NCBI GenBank assembly: GCA_002410065.1
Contig: DHQB01000002.1
Coordinates: 49,293 to 113,292, forward strand
Direction: 5' to 3'
DNA: 64,000 nt
Origin: Bacteroidales bacterium UBA5349
GTDB taxonomy: Bacteria; Bacteroidota; Bacteroidia; Bacteroidales; Tenuifilaceae
Below the pieces are notes generated by a model that was not told where the DNA came from, did no database searches, and saw only the letters and a program-made list of their open reading frames with translations. Below are positions 17,293-26,326 of this stretch, piece after piece; positions within the stretch are counted from its first letter, which is position 1; the number at the start of each line of letters is the position of its first letter. Both the position numbers and the translations under genes were made by a program.

Positions 17293-18582
17293 ATGAAGCA
17301 CAAAATTTTAATCTTTTCTTTAGTATTCTTTATGGTTGGTCAGGTTTCTGGTCAGCAAAGTTTCGAACTTACACTTAAAGATGCACAAAAACAGGCCATA
17401 GAGCACAATAGAACTTTAAAAAACGCCTCGCTTGAAATACAAAAGGCTGAAGCTAGCCGTTGGCAAACACTTGCCTCTATGTTACCACAAGCCCATGTGA
17501 ACCTCGATTATTCAAATTTCATGGGGTACGAAATAAATTTTAGTGGCATGCCAATTCCAATGAACCCCTCTGGAAATCTAACGGCACAGGTAGCAATCGC
17601 GCTCAGCGGGGCACAACTTGTTGGAACACAATTAGGTGCAATTGCCACAAAAATGGCCGAAATTAATTTACAGAAAACTGAGCAGGACATTGTAAATCAG
17701 GTCAAATCGCTGTATTACTCCGTTCTCATTATGAACGAAACAGTTACCCTACTCGGAAAAAGTTTAGACAATATTAAAAAACTACACGAGTTTACAGAGA
17801 ATTCTGTAAAAGTAGGAGTTGCCGACCAAACCGATGCCGATCAGTTATTGGTGCAAATAGCCACTATGGAAACTACAATTAACTCAACCAAGCGCTCCCT
17901 CGAAATGCTGTACAACTCGCTTCGGTTACAAATGGGAATTGGTGTAAATTCGGAAATTATGCTAACACAAACCATTGAAGATCTCCTTAACATTGAAGGT
18001 GCTCTTCAACTTCTAAAGGCTGATTTTATTCTCGATAACAACTTTAACTACCAACTGGTAAAGCAATCGGCTGATTTATCGAAAAAGCAGATTGCCTTAA
18101 ATGCATGGAGTTACGGACCAACCATAAGCGCATTTTATCAATACACTAAAAAATCATACTTTGGCAAGGATGAAGGTTTTAACATGACCCCTCCCAACCT
18201 GATTGGTGCAGCCATTGCAATCCCAATCTTCTCAAGTGGAGCTAGATATTCCAAGGTACGCGAAGCAAAACTTGCACACGAAGTACAGGTAAACACACTA
18301 GCCGACACTAAAGAAGCACTAGCAATTCAGCATAGCCAACTCCAATATAACCTAACTTCTGCTTTTGAGAGTTATGAAACCCAAAAAAAGAATATTGAGG
18401 TAAATCAGCGCATACTCGAAAATATTTCGAAAAAATATGAGCAAGGAATGGCTTCGAGCCTCGAAGTTACAACAACTGGTTCAAACCTAATTAATGCTCA
18501 GAATAGTTATGTTCAGGCATTAATGGAGGTTGTTACTGCTCAAATAGCCTTAGAGAAATTACTTAATACCGATAATCAATAA
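17293..18582 (+). CDS. TolC-family outer membrane efflux protein (second RND operon)
   Basis: 429 residues from ATG 17293 (MKHKILIF), which starts a good signal peptide ending near VSGQQ. The frame extends 15 codons upstream to a TTG at 17248 that has a GGAGG five bases before it. This is one of the few Shine-Dalgarno-like sequences here, but the longer form would put a charged stretch before the signal peptide. The mature protein has two OEP repeats with long helices and S-G-A-R-Y-S-K-V-R-E-A-K-L. First pump gene after the TetR gene (83-base gap). Confidence 0.9.
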   Translation: MKHKILIFSLVFFMVGQVSGQQSFELTLKDAQKQAIEHNRTLKNASLEIQKAEASRWQTLASMLPQAHVNLDYSNFMGYEINFSGMPIPMNPSGNLTAQVAIALSGAQLVGTQLGAIATKMAEINLQKTEQDIVNQVKSLYYSVLIMNETVTLLGKSLDNIKKLHEFTENSVKVGVADQTDADQLLVQIATMETTINSTKRSLEMLYNSLRLQMGIGVNSEIMLTQTIEDLLNIEGALQLLKADFILDNNFNYQLVKQSADLSKKQIALNAWSYGPTISAFYQYTKKSYFGKDEGFNMTPPNLIGAAIAIPIFSSGARYSKVREAKLAHEVQVNTLADTKEALAIQHSQLQYNLTSAFESYETQKKNIEVNQRILENISKKYEQGMASSLEVTTTGSNLINAQNSYVQALMEVVTAQIALEKLLNTDNQ

Positions 18583-18606
18583 TATACTAGTTAATAAAGC
18601 AAAAAG

Positions 18607-19623
18607 ATGAATAAACTATTTAGAGCATTTATTGTTGGCAGCATGGCCCTCGTCGTTTTAAGTTGCGGAAATAAAACTGAGCAACAGGCTGAAGTTGAAA
18701 AAGTTGAAAAAGTTAAAGTTACCACGCTTAACAAAACAACTATTGCTCGTCACATTGAACTGTCAACCACATTACAAGGGTACGAAACAATGAACATTGC
18801 TCCCGCTGTAACAGGCATAATTGAGCATATTTACCAAGAAGTAGGGTCGACTATAAAAGAAGGCGACATGTTGGTTCGAATGGATCAAACCCAACTAAAC
18901 AATACAAAGTTAGCTTTTGCCAACCTTGAGGTTGAGTTCAATCGTGTAAAAATGCTTTACGAATCGGGATCAATACCAGAACAAACCTACGATCAAACAA
19001 AATTGGCATACGATCAAACCAAACAGAATTTAGGTTTTCTAATGGAGAATACATTTTATAAGGCACGCATACCCGGAGTTATAGTGGCAAAAAACTATGA
19101 AGATGGTGAACTATATGCAGGGAATCCACCGATCCTTATTCTTACACAAATAGATGTGTTAAAAGCTCTTGTAAACATTCCAGAATCATATTTTCCATTG
19201 GTTAAAAAGGGTATGAAGATAAAACTACACTCCGATATTTATCCAAACCAAGCATTTGATGCAACGATTGAAACTATTTACCCAACAATTGATGCTTCTA
19301 CGCATACTTTTCAGGCTAAGCTAAAAATTCCAAATGCTAAGGAATTACTCAGACCGGGTATGTTTATGCGCACAACCCTTGAGTTAGGCGAATTTGAAGC
19401 CTTTATTGCTCCTTATCAAGCAGTTTTAAAGCTGATAGGTGCAAACAACCGATACGTGTTTTTAAATGACAATGGCGTAGCCAAACGTGTTGATGTAACT
19501 TTGGGCCAACGTTTCGACGATTTGATTGAAATAAAGGCCAACGGCATAAAAGAGGGTGACGAAATTGTAACTGTTGGACAAGCAAAACTTGTTGATGGTG
19601 TCAAACTCGATATTATTAAGTAA
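18607..19623 (+). CDS. RND periplasmic adaptor lipoprotein (second operon)
   Basis: 338 residues. Lipobox V-V-L-S-C at about residues 16-20. An acidic/lysine-rich linker follows, then the barrel-sandwich hybrid with the paired lipoyl halves (V-G-S-T-I-K-E-G-D-M-L-V-R-M-D and Y-K-A-R-I-P-G-V-I-V-A-K-N-Y-E-D-G-E), a short helical hairpin and the membrane-proximal domain. It links the pump to TolC. It starts 24 bases after tolC. Confidence 0.94.
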   Translation: MNKLFRAFIVGSMALVVLSCGNKTEQQAEVEKVEKVKVTTLNKTTIARHIELSTTLQGYETMNIAPAVTGIIEHIYQEVGSTIKEGDMLVRMDQTQLNNTKLAFANLEVEFNRVKMLYESGSIPEQTYDQTKLAYDQTKQNLGFLMENTFYKARIPGVIVAKNYEDGELYAGNPPILILTQIDVLKALVNIPESYFPLVKKGMKIKLHSDIYPNQAFDATIETIYPTIDASTHTFQAKLKIPNAKELLRPGMFMRTTLELGEFEAFIAPYQAVLKLIGANNRYVFLNDNGVAKRVDVTLGQRFDDLIEIKANGIKEGDEIVTVGQAKLVDGVKLDIIK

Positions 19624-19692
19624 AACAATTTGCAAGGGAAATCTACATTATTCCAAATGCGAAATGATAAGAAATAGTTTAAATATCAGAAA

Positions 19693-22600
19693 ATGAGTAT
19701 TTACAAAACAGCTATAGCTAAACCCGTTACTACCCTATTAATTTTTATGGGTGTAGTAATAATAGGTATATTTTCATTTTTGAAACTACCTATTGACCTA
19801 TTCCCCGAACTAGAAATTCCTTTCATATCCGTTATGACCGCCTACCCCGGGGCAAGCGCCAACGAGATAGAGACAAACATAACTCGCCTACTCGAAAACA
19901 GACTAAATGCTGTTGAGGGATTAAAAGAGTTGGGTTCGTCATCTAAAGACAATATGTCCATGGTTTTTCTAGAGCTTGAATGGGGAACCAATCTCGATGA
20001 AGTAATAAATGATGTGCGCTCACATCTGGATATGATTAGGGATCAGTTACCCAAAGGAGCATCAAATCCTTTTATCTTTAAGTTTAACCTCAGCGCAATG
20101 CCCATTATTCAATTTGCCGTAACGGCAAATGAGAGCTATGCTGGACTTGATAAAATATTGGAAGAAAGTGTTATTCCTCGACTTAACATGGTTAATGGGA
20201 TTGGTAACATATCCACTTCTGGCGCTCCTGAGCGCTATATCTATATTGATTTAAATCAGGAAAAACTCGATGCCTACAACCTTCCTCTTGAAGTTATTGG
20301 AACCGCCGTAAGCACCAATAATCTAAACCTTTCGTCGGGTACTGTGAAAATGAAGAAAGAACAGTATCAACTTCAGGTTAGAACTGAATTTATTGAAAGT
20401 TCAGAGATTGAGAATTTGGTTGTAACAACTTCACCTGATGGCAAAGCAGTTTATATACGTGATATTGCTACGGTAAAAGATACAATTAAGGACTTATCGC
20501 TTGACGAAAAGGTTAACGGACAGGACGGTGTTAAAATTATAATATCAAAACAATCGGGTGCCAATACAGTACAAATTTGTGCGGATGTGAGAAAAGAGAT
20601 GGAGAAAGTAAAAAAAACACTCCCAGCCGACATTGACATTAAAGTTATTTACGACTCTTCACTTGATATTAAGGACTCTATCAACAGCCTTCAAGAGTCA
20701 ATAATGTATGCGCTCATTTTTGTAGTCTTGGTCGTACTATTCTTCCTAGGTAAATGGCGCGCTACGCTAATTATTGCCATTACTATTCCCATTGCACTTA
20801 TTGTTTCGTTTGTTTACCTGGCCTTTGTAGGTAGTTCACTCAACATTATATCGCTCAGTTCACTCACAGTTGCCATTGGTATGGTGGTTGACGATGCCAT
20901 TGTGGTACTCGAAAATATTACACGGCACATTGAGCGAGGCTCGAGTTCGCGCGAGGCAGCAAAATACGCAACCAATGAGGTTTGGGTTTCCGTTATTGCC
21001 ACCACCCTAGTAATTGTGGCTGTTTTTGTTCCGCTCACAATGCTTTCGGGAATGGCTGGAACACTATTTAAAGAACTTGGATGGATTGTTACCATTGTGG
21101 TTGTTACATCAACCATTGTTGCCATATCGTTAACCCCAATGTTAGCATCTCAACTACTAAAATCTAGAAAAGTTAAGGTTGACGAGAACGGCAAAATAAT
21201 CAAAGTTGAAGAAAAGGTAAGCTGGTACCAAAAATCCGCCATAAGGTTTATGGACAACATGGATACCTGGTATGCCCAAGCGCTTAGATATTGCTTAAAC
21301 CACAAAACGGTTACCTTAATAACAGCAGCTGCCATTTTTGTTGTGTCACTATTACCCTTAGGATTAGGATGGATAGGAACCGACTTTATGCAACAAACCG
21401 ACAATGGTCGCCTTAACATTAGTGTTGAGTTAAATCGCGGAACGCGTATTGAGGAAACACTTGAAACTGCTCGTGAACTTGAAAAACGTTTTATGGTGCT
21501 TGCTCCAGAAATTCGCATGGTATCAACTACCGCAGGTTCAAGCGACGAGGCTAGTGTATCTGCTCTATTTACCTCAACAACAAATAACACCATAAGTATG
21601 AGCGTTATTTGTTCTAATAAAACAGAACGCGAACGCTCTATATTCGAAATTGCCGAAGTTCTCCGAAAAGAAATGGACGAATACCCCGAAATTATTGACT
21701 ACCAAGCCAAGGTTTCAGGAGGAGGAATGGGGTCAAACAAGGTTGAAGTGGAAATTTATGGTTACGATTTTGACATGACCAACGTTCTAGCTGAAAATAT
21801 TAGGCTAACCATTAAGGACAACGTGGCAAGTGCCCGTGACATTACCATTAGCCGAAAGGAAGAACGTGCCGAACTTAAAGTTGTATTCGACAAAGAAAAA
21901 CTTGCTTTGCATGGGCTAAACGCCGCAACTGCTGCTACATACGTTCGAAATAGGGTTTCTGGCATGCCTGCTGGATATTTAAAAGAGGATGGAGACGAGT
22001 ATGATATTGTTGTTAGAATGGAAGAAAAAAATCGTAATTCCATTACAACTATTGAGGACTTATCAATCCCAACCCCTATGGGTGGTAAAATAAAACTCCG
22101 CGAAATTGCTTCTGTTGAAGAGTACTGGTCGCTACCAGACATAACGCGTAAAAGCAGGCAGCGTATAGTATCTGTTGAGGTTACTCCATACAAAACATCG
22201 CTTGGCGAACTGGCTGTGGCAATTGAAGATGCAATCAAGGATGTTGATATTCCGCAGGGTGCAACTGTTAGAATTGCTGGAGACTATCAAGAACAACAGG
22301 AAACTTTTGCCGATATGGGAATGCTGATGCTACTAATCGTAATGTTGGTTTACATTGTAATGGCTTCGCAGTTCGAATCATTTACAAAACCATTTATCAT
22401 AATGATGTCTGTTCCATTCGCCATTACGGGAGTAATTCTTTCTCTCCTTATTACAGGAACTACTTTTGATATGATTGGTGGACTAGGTGCCATAATGCTA
22501 GTTGGGATTGTAGTTAAAAACGGTATTGTACTAGTTGACTACATTAACCTAATGCGCGACCGGGGGCACCCGCTTTACGAGGCAATTGCTCTTGCTGGCA

Positions 22601-22881
22601 AATCGCGTTTGCGACCAGTACTAATGACTGCATTTACAACAATTCTAGGTATGCTTCCAATGGCACTTAGTCAAGGTGAGGGTTCCGAGATGTGGCGTCC
22701 AATGGGTATTGTTGTAATGGGCGGATTATTGGTTTCAACTTTTGTTACGTTAATTGTTGTTCCTATACTCTACGGTATTATGTCGCGCCACGGAGAGCGA
22801 AACAAGGAAGAGAAATACCGTAAGGAGTTTGTTTTTATGCAACTCGCAACCAATGGTGATAGCGAAAACGATAACAAATAG
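19693..22881 (+). CDS. RND efflux transporter (second operon)
   Basis: 1062 residues, 12 TM segments in two repeats. The proton-relay Asp-Asp pair is in IGMVVDDAIVVLEN (about residues 399-412) and the TM10 lysine in GIVVKNGIVLVDY (about 939-951). The cytoplasmic loop after TM6 (about 495-525, DENGKIIKVEEK) and the C-terminal tail (about residues 1035-1062, charged) are longer than in AcrB. The substrate is not evident. Its operon partners are TetR, TolC, adaptor and the PII-like protein downstream, so export is probably ligand-induced. Confidence 0.95.
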   Translation: MSIYKTAIAKPVTTLLIFMGVVIIGIFSFLKLPIDLFPELEIPFISVMTAYPGASANEIETNITRLLENRLNAVEGLKELGSSSKDNMSMVFLELEWGTNLDEVINDVRSHLDMIRDQLPKGASNPFIFKFNLSAMPIIQFAVTANESYAGLDKILEESVIPRLNMVNGIGNISTSGAPERYIYIDLNQEKLDAYNLPLEVIGTAVSTNNLNLSSGTVKMKKEQYQLQVRTEFIESSEIENLVVTTSPDGKAVYIRDIATVKDTIKDLSLDEKVNGQDGVKIIISKQSGANTVQICADVRKEMEKVKKTLPADIDIKVIYDSSLDIKDSINSLQESIMYALIFVVLVVLFFLGKWRATLIIAITIPIALIVSFVYLAFVGSSLNIISLSSLTVAIGMVVDDAIVVLENITRHIERGSSSREAAKYATNEVWVSVIATTLVIVAVFVPLTMLSGMAGTLFKELGWIVTIVVVTSTIVAISLTPMLASQLLKSRKVKVDENGKIIKVEEKVSWYQKSAIRFMDNMDTWYAQALRYCLNHKTVTLITAAAIFVVSLLPLGLGWIGTDFMQQTDNGRLNISVELNRGTRIEETLETARELEKRFMVLAPEIRMVSTTAGSSDEASVSALFTSTTNNTISMSVICSNKTERERSIFEIAEVLRKEMDEYPEIIDYQAKVSGGGMGSNKVEVEIYGYDFDMTNVLAENIRLTIKDNVASARDITISRKEERAELKVVFDKEKLALHGLNAATAATYVRNRVSGMPAGYLKEDGDEYDIVVRMEEKNRNSITTIEDLSIPTPMGGKIKLREIASVEEYWSLPDITRKSRQRIVSVEVTPYKTSLGELAVAIEDAIKDVDIPQGATVRIAGDYQEQQETFADMGMLMLLIVMLVYIVMASQFESFTKPFIIMMSVPFAITGVILSLLITGTTFDMIGGLGAIMLVGIVVKNGIVLVDYINLMRDRGHPLYEAIALAGKSRLRPVLMTAFTTILGMLPMALSQGEGSEMWRPMGIVVMGGLLVSTFVTLIVVPILYGIMSRHGERNKEEKYRKEFVFMQLATNGDSENDNK

Positions 22882-22990
22882 CAAAATATTAACTCAACAT
22901 GGAACATCCTTGACAACAGTTTAATCACACAAGAGAATGACTACTCCATGGATGTTTCATCAGTTACTTTGAAAAAAAATAAATAGAGAT

Positions 22991-23284
22991 ATGAAATCAG
23001 TATTTATAGTATTTAATCAGGCCAATACCGAGCGCGTTGAGTACATGCTCTATAAACTGGAAATTAGAGGCTTCACCTTTTTTGAGCAAGTTCAGGGACA
23101 AGGAGGTAATACAGGCGAACCTCGCCGTGGAACACATACCTGGCCCGAAATGAACTCCGCTATTATCACCATAATTCCAGAAGAAAAGGTTGATATTCTC
23201 CTACAAACTGTACGTAAACTTGATTTGCGTAACAAAGAGATTGGGGTAAAAGCCTTTGTATGGGACATTGAGAAAACCTCATAA
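22991..23284 (+). CDS. PII-like small protein at the end of the RND operon
   Basis: 97 residues with the ferredoxin-like beta-alpha-beta pattern of PII/CutA proteins. It starts M-K-S-V-F-I-V-F-N-Q-A-N-T-E-R-V (strand 1/helix 1). A Gly-rich loop where PII has its T-loop reads QGQGGNTGEPRRGTHTWPEM (about 38-57). Strand A-I-I-T-I-I-P, helix E-K-V-D-I-L-L-Q-T-V-R-K-L and a last strand V-K-A-F-V-W follow. No transmembrane segment. In Proteobacteria an analogous PII-like family (DUF3240) lies next to CusA/CzcA-type pumps. By analogy this could bind a metabolite and modulate the pump or its regulator. Followed by a strong terminator. Confidence 0.75.
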   Translation: MKSVFIVFNQANTERVEYMLYKLEIRGFTFFEQVQGQGGNTGEPRRGTHTWPEMNSAIITIIPEEKVDILLQTVRKLDLRNKEIGVKAFVWDIEKTS

Positions 23285-23312
23285 CAGCCTCATTATATAA
23301 TAGTTAATAAAG

Positions 23313-23340
23313 CCTTGCTTGAATTATCAAGCAAGGTTTT
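23313..23340 (+). terminator. Intrinsic terminator of the second RND operon
   Basis: A 10-bp stem (CCTTGCTTGA / TCAAGCAAGG) with loop ATTA and a following T-rich tract. It lies 28 bases after the PII-like gene. Confidence 0.92.
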
Positions 23341-23455
23341 ATTTTTATAGTGCTGATTTAATAGCACCTAAACTATTTCATTCAATCTTAAAAACATTTA
23401 AAATTGAAATAGGAACAGAACCAACACTACCCATTTAAACTTTCATTTGGTAAAC

Positions 23456-23854
23456 CTATTTGACAACCTTATTGACATGGACAACAAAATGAACTTCTTT
23501 AACTTCAATTTCAACAGGTGCAAATATATCATTATCAACTTCTCCAATTAATATAAGTTCTGTTTTATCATCAAAAGGATTACTAGGCAATCGCTTTTTG
23601 TCAATTTCAATCTTTATTGTTCCTGTTTTATCCTTGAACTCGTAGGTGTCAGCATTTATTTGCTTTACAATATACCCCTGCACTTTTACTAGTGCATCTG
23701 AGCGGTCGAGCCGTGAAGCATTGTCAATAATTTCTTTTACTGAATATGTCTTATCTAGTACTCCAGGGCCCTGAAACTGCCCATATGACAAGTTGCTAAT
23801 AGAAATTAGAATAAAAAGCAACGTCGATATTTTAATCAAAGTTATTTGTCTCAT
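23456..23854 (-). CDS. YgiW/YdeI-family periplasmic OB-fold protein
   Basis: 132 residues from ATG 23854 (MRQITLIKIST), the start of a signal peptide ending near LSYGQ. The mature protein matches the bacterial OB-fold (BOF) family: F-x-G-P, then L-V-K-V-Q-G-Y-I-V-K-Q-I, Y-E-F-K-D-x-T-G-T-I-K-I-E-I-D, and L-I-G-E-V-D-N-D. An upstream in-frame start at 23890 overlaps the PepSY-like gene and adds non-signal sequence, so it was not used. In E. coli, ygiW lies next to the qseBC two-component system; here too it follows a two-component pair and a PepSY-like gene. Stress tolerance or ligand-binding roles are known for relatives. Confidence 0.88.
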   Translation of the reverse strand: MRQITLIKISTLLFILISISNLSYGQFQGPGVLDKTYSVKEIIDNASRLDRSDALVKVQGYIVKQINADTYEFKDKTGTIKIEIDKKRLPSNPFDDKTELILIGEVDNDIFAPVEIEVKEVHFVVHVNKVVK

Positions 23855-23861
23855 AGTCGTT

Positions 23862-24287
23862 TTAATTATCGATTCTAAAAAAATTACCATTCATGTTAAA
23901 TTCGAGCTCCAGCCCATTGTCAAGTTTTATTTGCTGATTTCGTTCGTCTAGTTCCCAACCAATTATAAAGTTATCAGCATAATTTGTTGAAACATACTCT
24001 AGAAGTTTTGATGGGATTACGCTATCAGGTAGCTTTGACAATCCTTCAATATCGATAACTTCTTTTTTCCTGTTAAACTCCAGATAATAATTACCTTCCA
24101 ATGTAATATCATAAGTAAGTTCAAATCCATCAATATCCTTTACAGTCTGAATAATGGGATTGTCTGGGAAGTGAGTTCCGATGTAATTAGAAATTTCGGA
24201 AGGGACTTCGGTTGATGATAAAATCTCTTCCTTTTCGCAACTGAGTAACAATAGTGGCATGAAGGCTAATAAAAATATTTTTTTCAT
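23862..24287 (-). CDS. PepSY-like (DUF2874) lipoprotein
   Basis: 141 residues. Lipobox L-L-L-S-C at about residues 13-17. The mature protein has two repeats of a helix plus antiparallel strands: E-I-S-N-Y-I-G-T-H-F-P-D followed by F-E-L-T-Y-D-I-T-L-E-G-N-Y-Y-L-E-F-N, and L-L-E-Y-V-S-T-N-Y-A-D-N followed by L-D-N-G-L-E-L-E-F. This is the BLIP/PepSY-like arrangement frequent in secreted Bacteroidota proteins. It lies 119 bases after the histidine kinase gene and has its own -7 box. Function unknown; relatives are often under two-component control. Confidence 0.82.
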   Translation of the reverse strand: MKKIFLLAFMPLLLLSCEKEEILSSTEVPSEISNYIGTHFPDNPIIQTVKDIDGFELTYDITLEGNYYLEFNRKKEVIDIEGLSKLPDSVIPSKLLEYVSTNYADNFIIGWELDERNQQIKLDNGLELEFNMNGNFFRIDN

Positions 24288-24369
24288 AATTCCTGTAATA
24301 ACAAGTAACCCTACTCTTTTACGGATTTTCAGGATGCTCCCTCAATTACCTAATAAGATAATTATGAGA

Positions 24370-24377
24370 CAAAGGTA
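24370..24377 (-). promoter_or_regulatory. -7 box for the PepSY-like/YgiW-like genes
   Basis: The minus strand reads TACCTTTG, an exact TAnnTTTG, 82 bases upstream of the PepSY-like start. No TTTG is found at the -33 position; the 11-bp direct repeat at 24389-24406 is there instead, as in activator-dependent promoters. Confidence 0.6.
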
Positions 24378-24388
24378 AACTGTGATTC

Positions 24389-24406
24389 TGGAGAAATTTT
24401 GGAGAA
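24389..24406 (-). promoter_or_regulatory. Candidate response-regulator site: 7-bp direct repeat, 11-bp period
   Basis: TTCTCCA occurs twice on the minus strand (plus-strand TGGAGAA at 24389-24395 and 24400-24406), 11 bases apart. That is one helical turn, the spacing preferred by OmpR/PhoB-type dimers. The repeat occupies the -33 region of the promoter at 24370 and ends at the stop codon of the kinase gene. Confidence 0.5.
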
Positions 24407-25645
24407 TTACTTTAGAGGAAAAGAAATTTGAATTTTGTGCACATTACCATCCACATCATATGAAATTGTATAGTTGTACACCTCACATATTTGTTTTACA
24501 ATAGCAAGACCTAGCCCAAGATTCCCAGAAGTTCCAATTGTAAAACGCTCGAAAAGTATTTTAGGATTATCTTGAAAAGGCGTACCTGAGTTTTCAACTA
24601 TTAAAGAATTTTGATTAAGATATATTGAAATATAACCATCCTGAACATTGTGCTTAACAGCATTTTTAAGTAAATTATTAATCATTATTTCGGCCAAACC
24701 TGCATCCATAAATAAAACGCAACCCTCAACCGATTTATTAACCGTGAGACTCCGAATGGTAATAGCTTCCTGAAAAAGATGAAGTGATTGGCTTATTACT
24801 TCAGAAAGATTCAAGTTTGTATTGTTATTGTATTCAAGGTTTCCAATCTTACTAAGGAGTAATAATGATTTTTGAACAATAGAAAGTTTTGCTGTTGCAT
24901 TAATAATTGGTTGTATATAATCAGAGTTGTAGAGTTCGTCTTGGTTTGCATTTAAGAGTTTTTCGGTATTAAGCCTAATAATTGCCAGATGAGTTTGTAA
25001 CTCATGCGATGCATTTTCATTAAACTCTTTTGTTCGTTGGTAATCGTAAGCAATCTTCTTCAGCAACTCTTCTAGGGTGCGGTTAAGAGAGTTAAATTCA
25101 TCAATCTTCGAATTTAAAAAGACAGGAACTGGTTCTGTTATTCTATATTTCGTAAGTGTTTTAAGTGTTTTATAGAATGGAGACCAAAGTTTTCCTGATA
25201 TGAAACTTACCATCAAAAAAAGAAACAAGGTGATTAGCAAAAACAACCCTAACATCATTAGTAAAGCACCTTCCATAATATCGTCGTTACCAGGCAGTAA
25301 CTGACGTAAAACAATAGTAAAATCTTTACCTTCATGATTAATTGAAAAATACAGCTCGCGGTGCGGAATCATTTCATTATCGCGTAACTCAAGAATTAAT
25401 GTGTCTTTGAATGCGGGTTCATCTAATCTTAAATCCTCAATAATACCTGCTGCCTTGTGGAAATCTGGTAGGTCATTATATTCTGAATGATATTCCACGA
25501 GTCTTTCCATCTCATAAGTAAGATATTCATCGGTTTCTTCATAAATAATATACTTAATCATAAAGAAAGAAAATATACTACCAATCACTAAAACCGGGAT
25601 AAGCCACAAAAAAGTTTCCAGATAAGTTCGCTTAATTAACCTCAT
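24407..25645 (-). CDS. Sensor histidine kinase (two TM, periplasmic sensor)
   Basis: 412 residues. TM1 about 11-34, a periplasmic sensor of about 90 residues without a recognised fold, TM2 about 127-150, a linker, then DHp and catalytic domains. The H-box reads N-A-S-H-E-L-Q-T-H-L (His at about residue 213); the proline that follows T in nearly all such kinases is His here. N-box N-N-L-L-K-N-A-V-K-H-N (about 323-333) and G2 box G-L-G-L-A-I-V (about 378-384) are present. Its start lies 3 bases after the response regulator gene, so the two are co-transcribed. Input signal unknown; the adjacent PepSY-like and YgiW-like genes suggest envelope stress or a periplasmic ligand. Confidence 0.92.
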   Translation of the reverse strand: MRLIKRTYLETFLWLIPVLVIGSIFSFFMIKYIIYEETDEYLTYEMERLVEYHSEYNDLPDFHKAAGIIEDLRLDEPAFKDTLILELRDNEMIPHRELYFSINHEGKDFTIVLRQLLPGNDDIMEGALLMMLGLFLLITLFLFLMVSFISGKLWSPFYKTLKTLTKYRITEPVPVFLNSKIDEFNSLNRTLEELLKKIAYDYQRTKEFNENASHELQTHLAIIRLNTEKLLNANQDELYNSDYIQPIINATAKLSIVQKSLLLLSKIGNLEYNNNTNLNLSEVISQSLHLFQEAITIRSLTVNKSVEGCVLFMDAGLAEIMINNLLKNAVKHNVQDGYISIYLNQNSLIVENSGTPFQDNPKILFERFTIGTSGNLGLGLAIVKQICEVYNYTISYDVDGNVHKIQISFPLK

Positions 25646-25648
25646 TTC

Positions 25649-26326
25649 TCAGGATATATCAAGTTTATAACCTATGCCATAAATCACTTTAATAGGGTCA
25701 GAAACATTTTGGGCAGTAATTTTCTTTCGAAGATTTTTAATATGCGAATAGATAAAATCAAAAGAATCAACTAAATCCATATTATCTCCCCAAATATGTT
25801 CTGCGAGGCTTTCTTTCGTAATAACCCTTTTTGGATTTGAAAGGAAGAATAGAAGAATATCGTACTCACTCTTAGTTAGTTCAATTTGTGCGTTTTTTAC
25901 AAATACTTCCCTATTGTCAGTTTTAATAAGAATGTCGCCTTTGGAGATGTTATTATTACCTGAAAAGTTACGTCTGCGTATTAATGCTTTTATACGAGCT
26001 ATCAACTCTGCCATATCAAAGGGCTTTGTTATATAATCATCAGCACCTAACTCCAATCCTTCTACTTTATTGGTTAAAGAATCTCGAGCCGAAACTACTA
26101 TTACACCCGTTTTTGAGTTAATTTTTTTCAAGTCTCTTATGATTTCAAGTCCAGATCCCCCTGGTAAATTTATATCAACTACCACTATATCATATTCATA
26201 CATAGATACTTTTTCGTGTGCAGTAGAGAAATCAACAGCTGTTTCACATAAGAATTTCTCTTCAAGTAATGCTGAGAGTATTGCTTCAAGCAAAAACAGA
26301 TTATCTTCAATAATGAGTATTTTCAT
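25649..26326 (-). CDS. OmpR-family response regulator
   Basis: 225 residues from ATG 26326 (MKILIIEDN). An in-frame start eight codons upstream at 26350 adds MFCRMLFK, which is not part of the receiver fold. Receiver domain about 1-118 with the acidic pocket E7-D8, phospho-acceptor Asp51 in V-V-V-D-I-N-L-P, the switch Ser (V-V-S-A-R-D) and Lys in I-T-K-P-F-D. The winged helix about 130-225 has Y-D-I-L-L-F-F-L and G-Y-K-L-D-I. Probable target: the 11-bp repeat before the PepSY-like gene. First gene of the operon. Confidence 0.95.
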   Translation of the reverse strand: MKILIIEDNLFLLEAILSALLEEKFLCETAVDFSTAHEKVSMYEYDIVVVDINLPGGSGLEIIRDLKKINSKTGVIVVSARDSLTNKVEGLELGADDYITKPFDMAELIARIKALIRRRNFSGNNNISKGDILIKTDNREVFVKNAQIELTKSEYDILLFFLSNPKRVITKESLAEHIWGDNMDLVDSFDFIYSHIKNLRKKITAQNVSDPIKVIYGIGYKLDIS

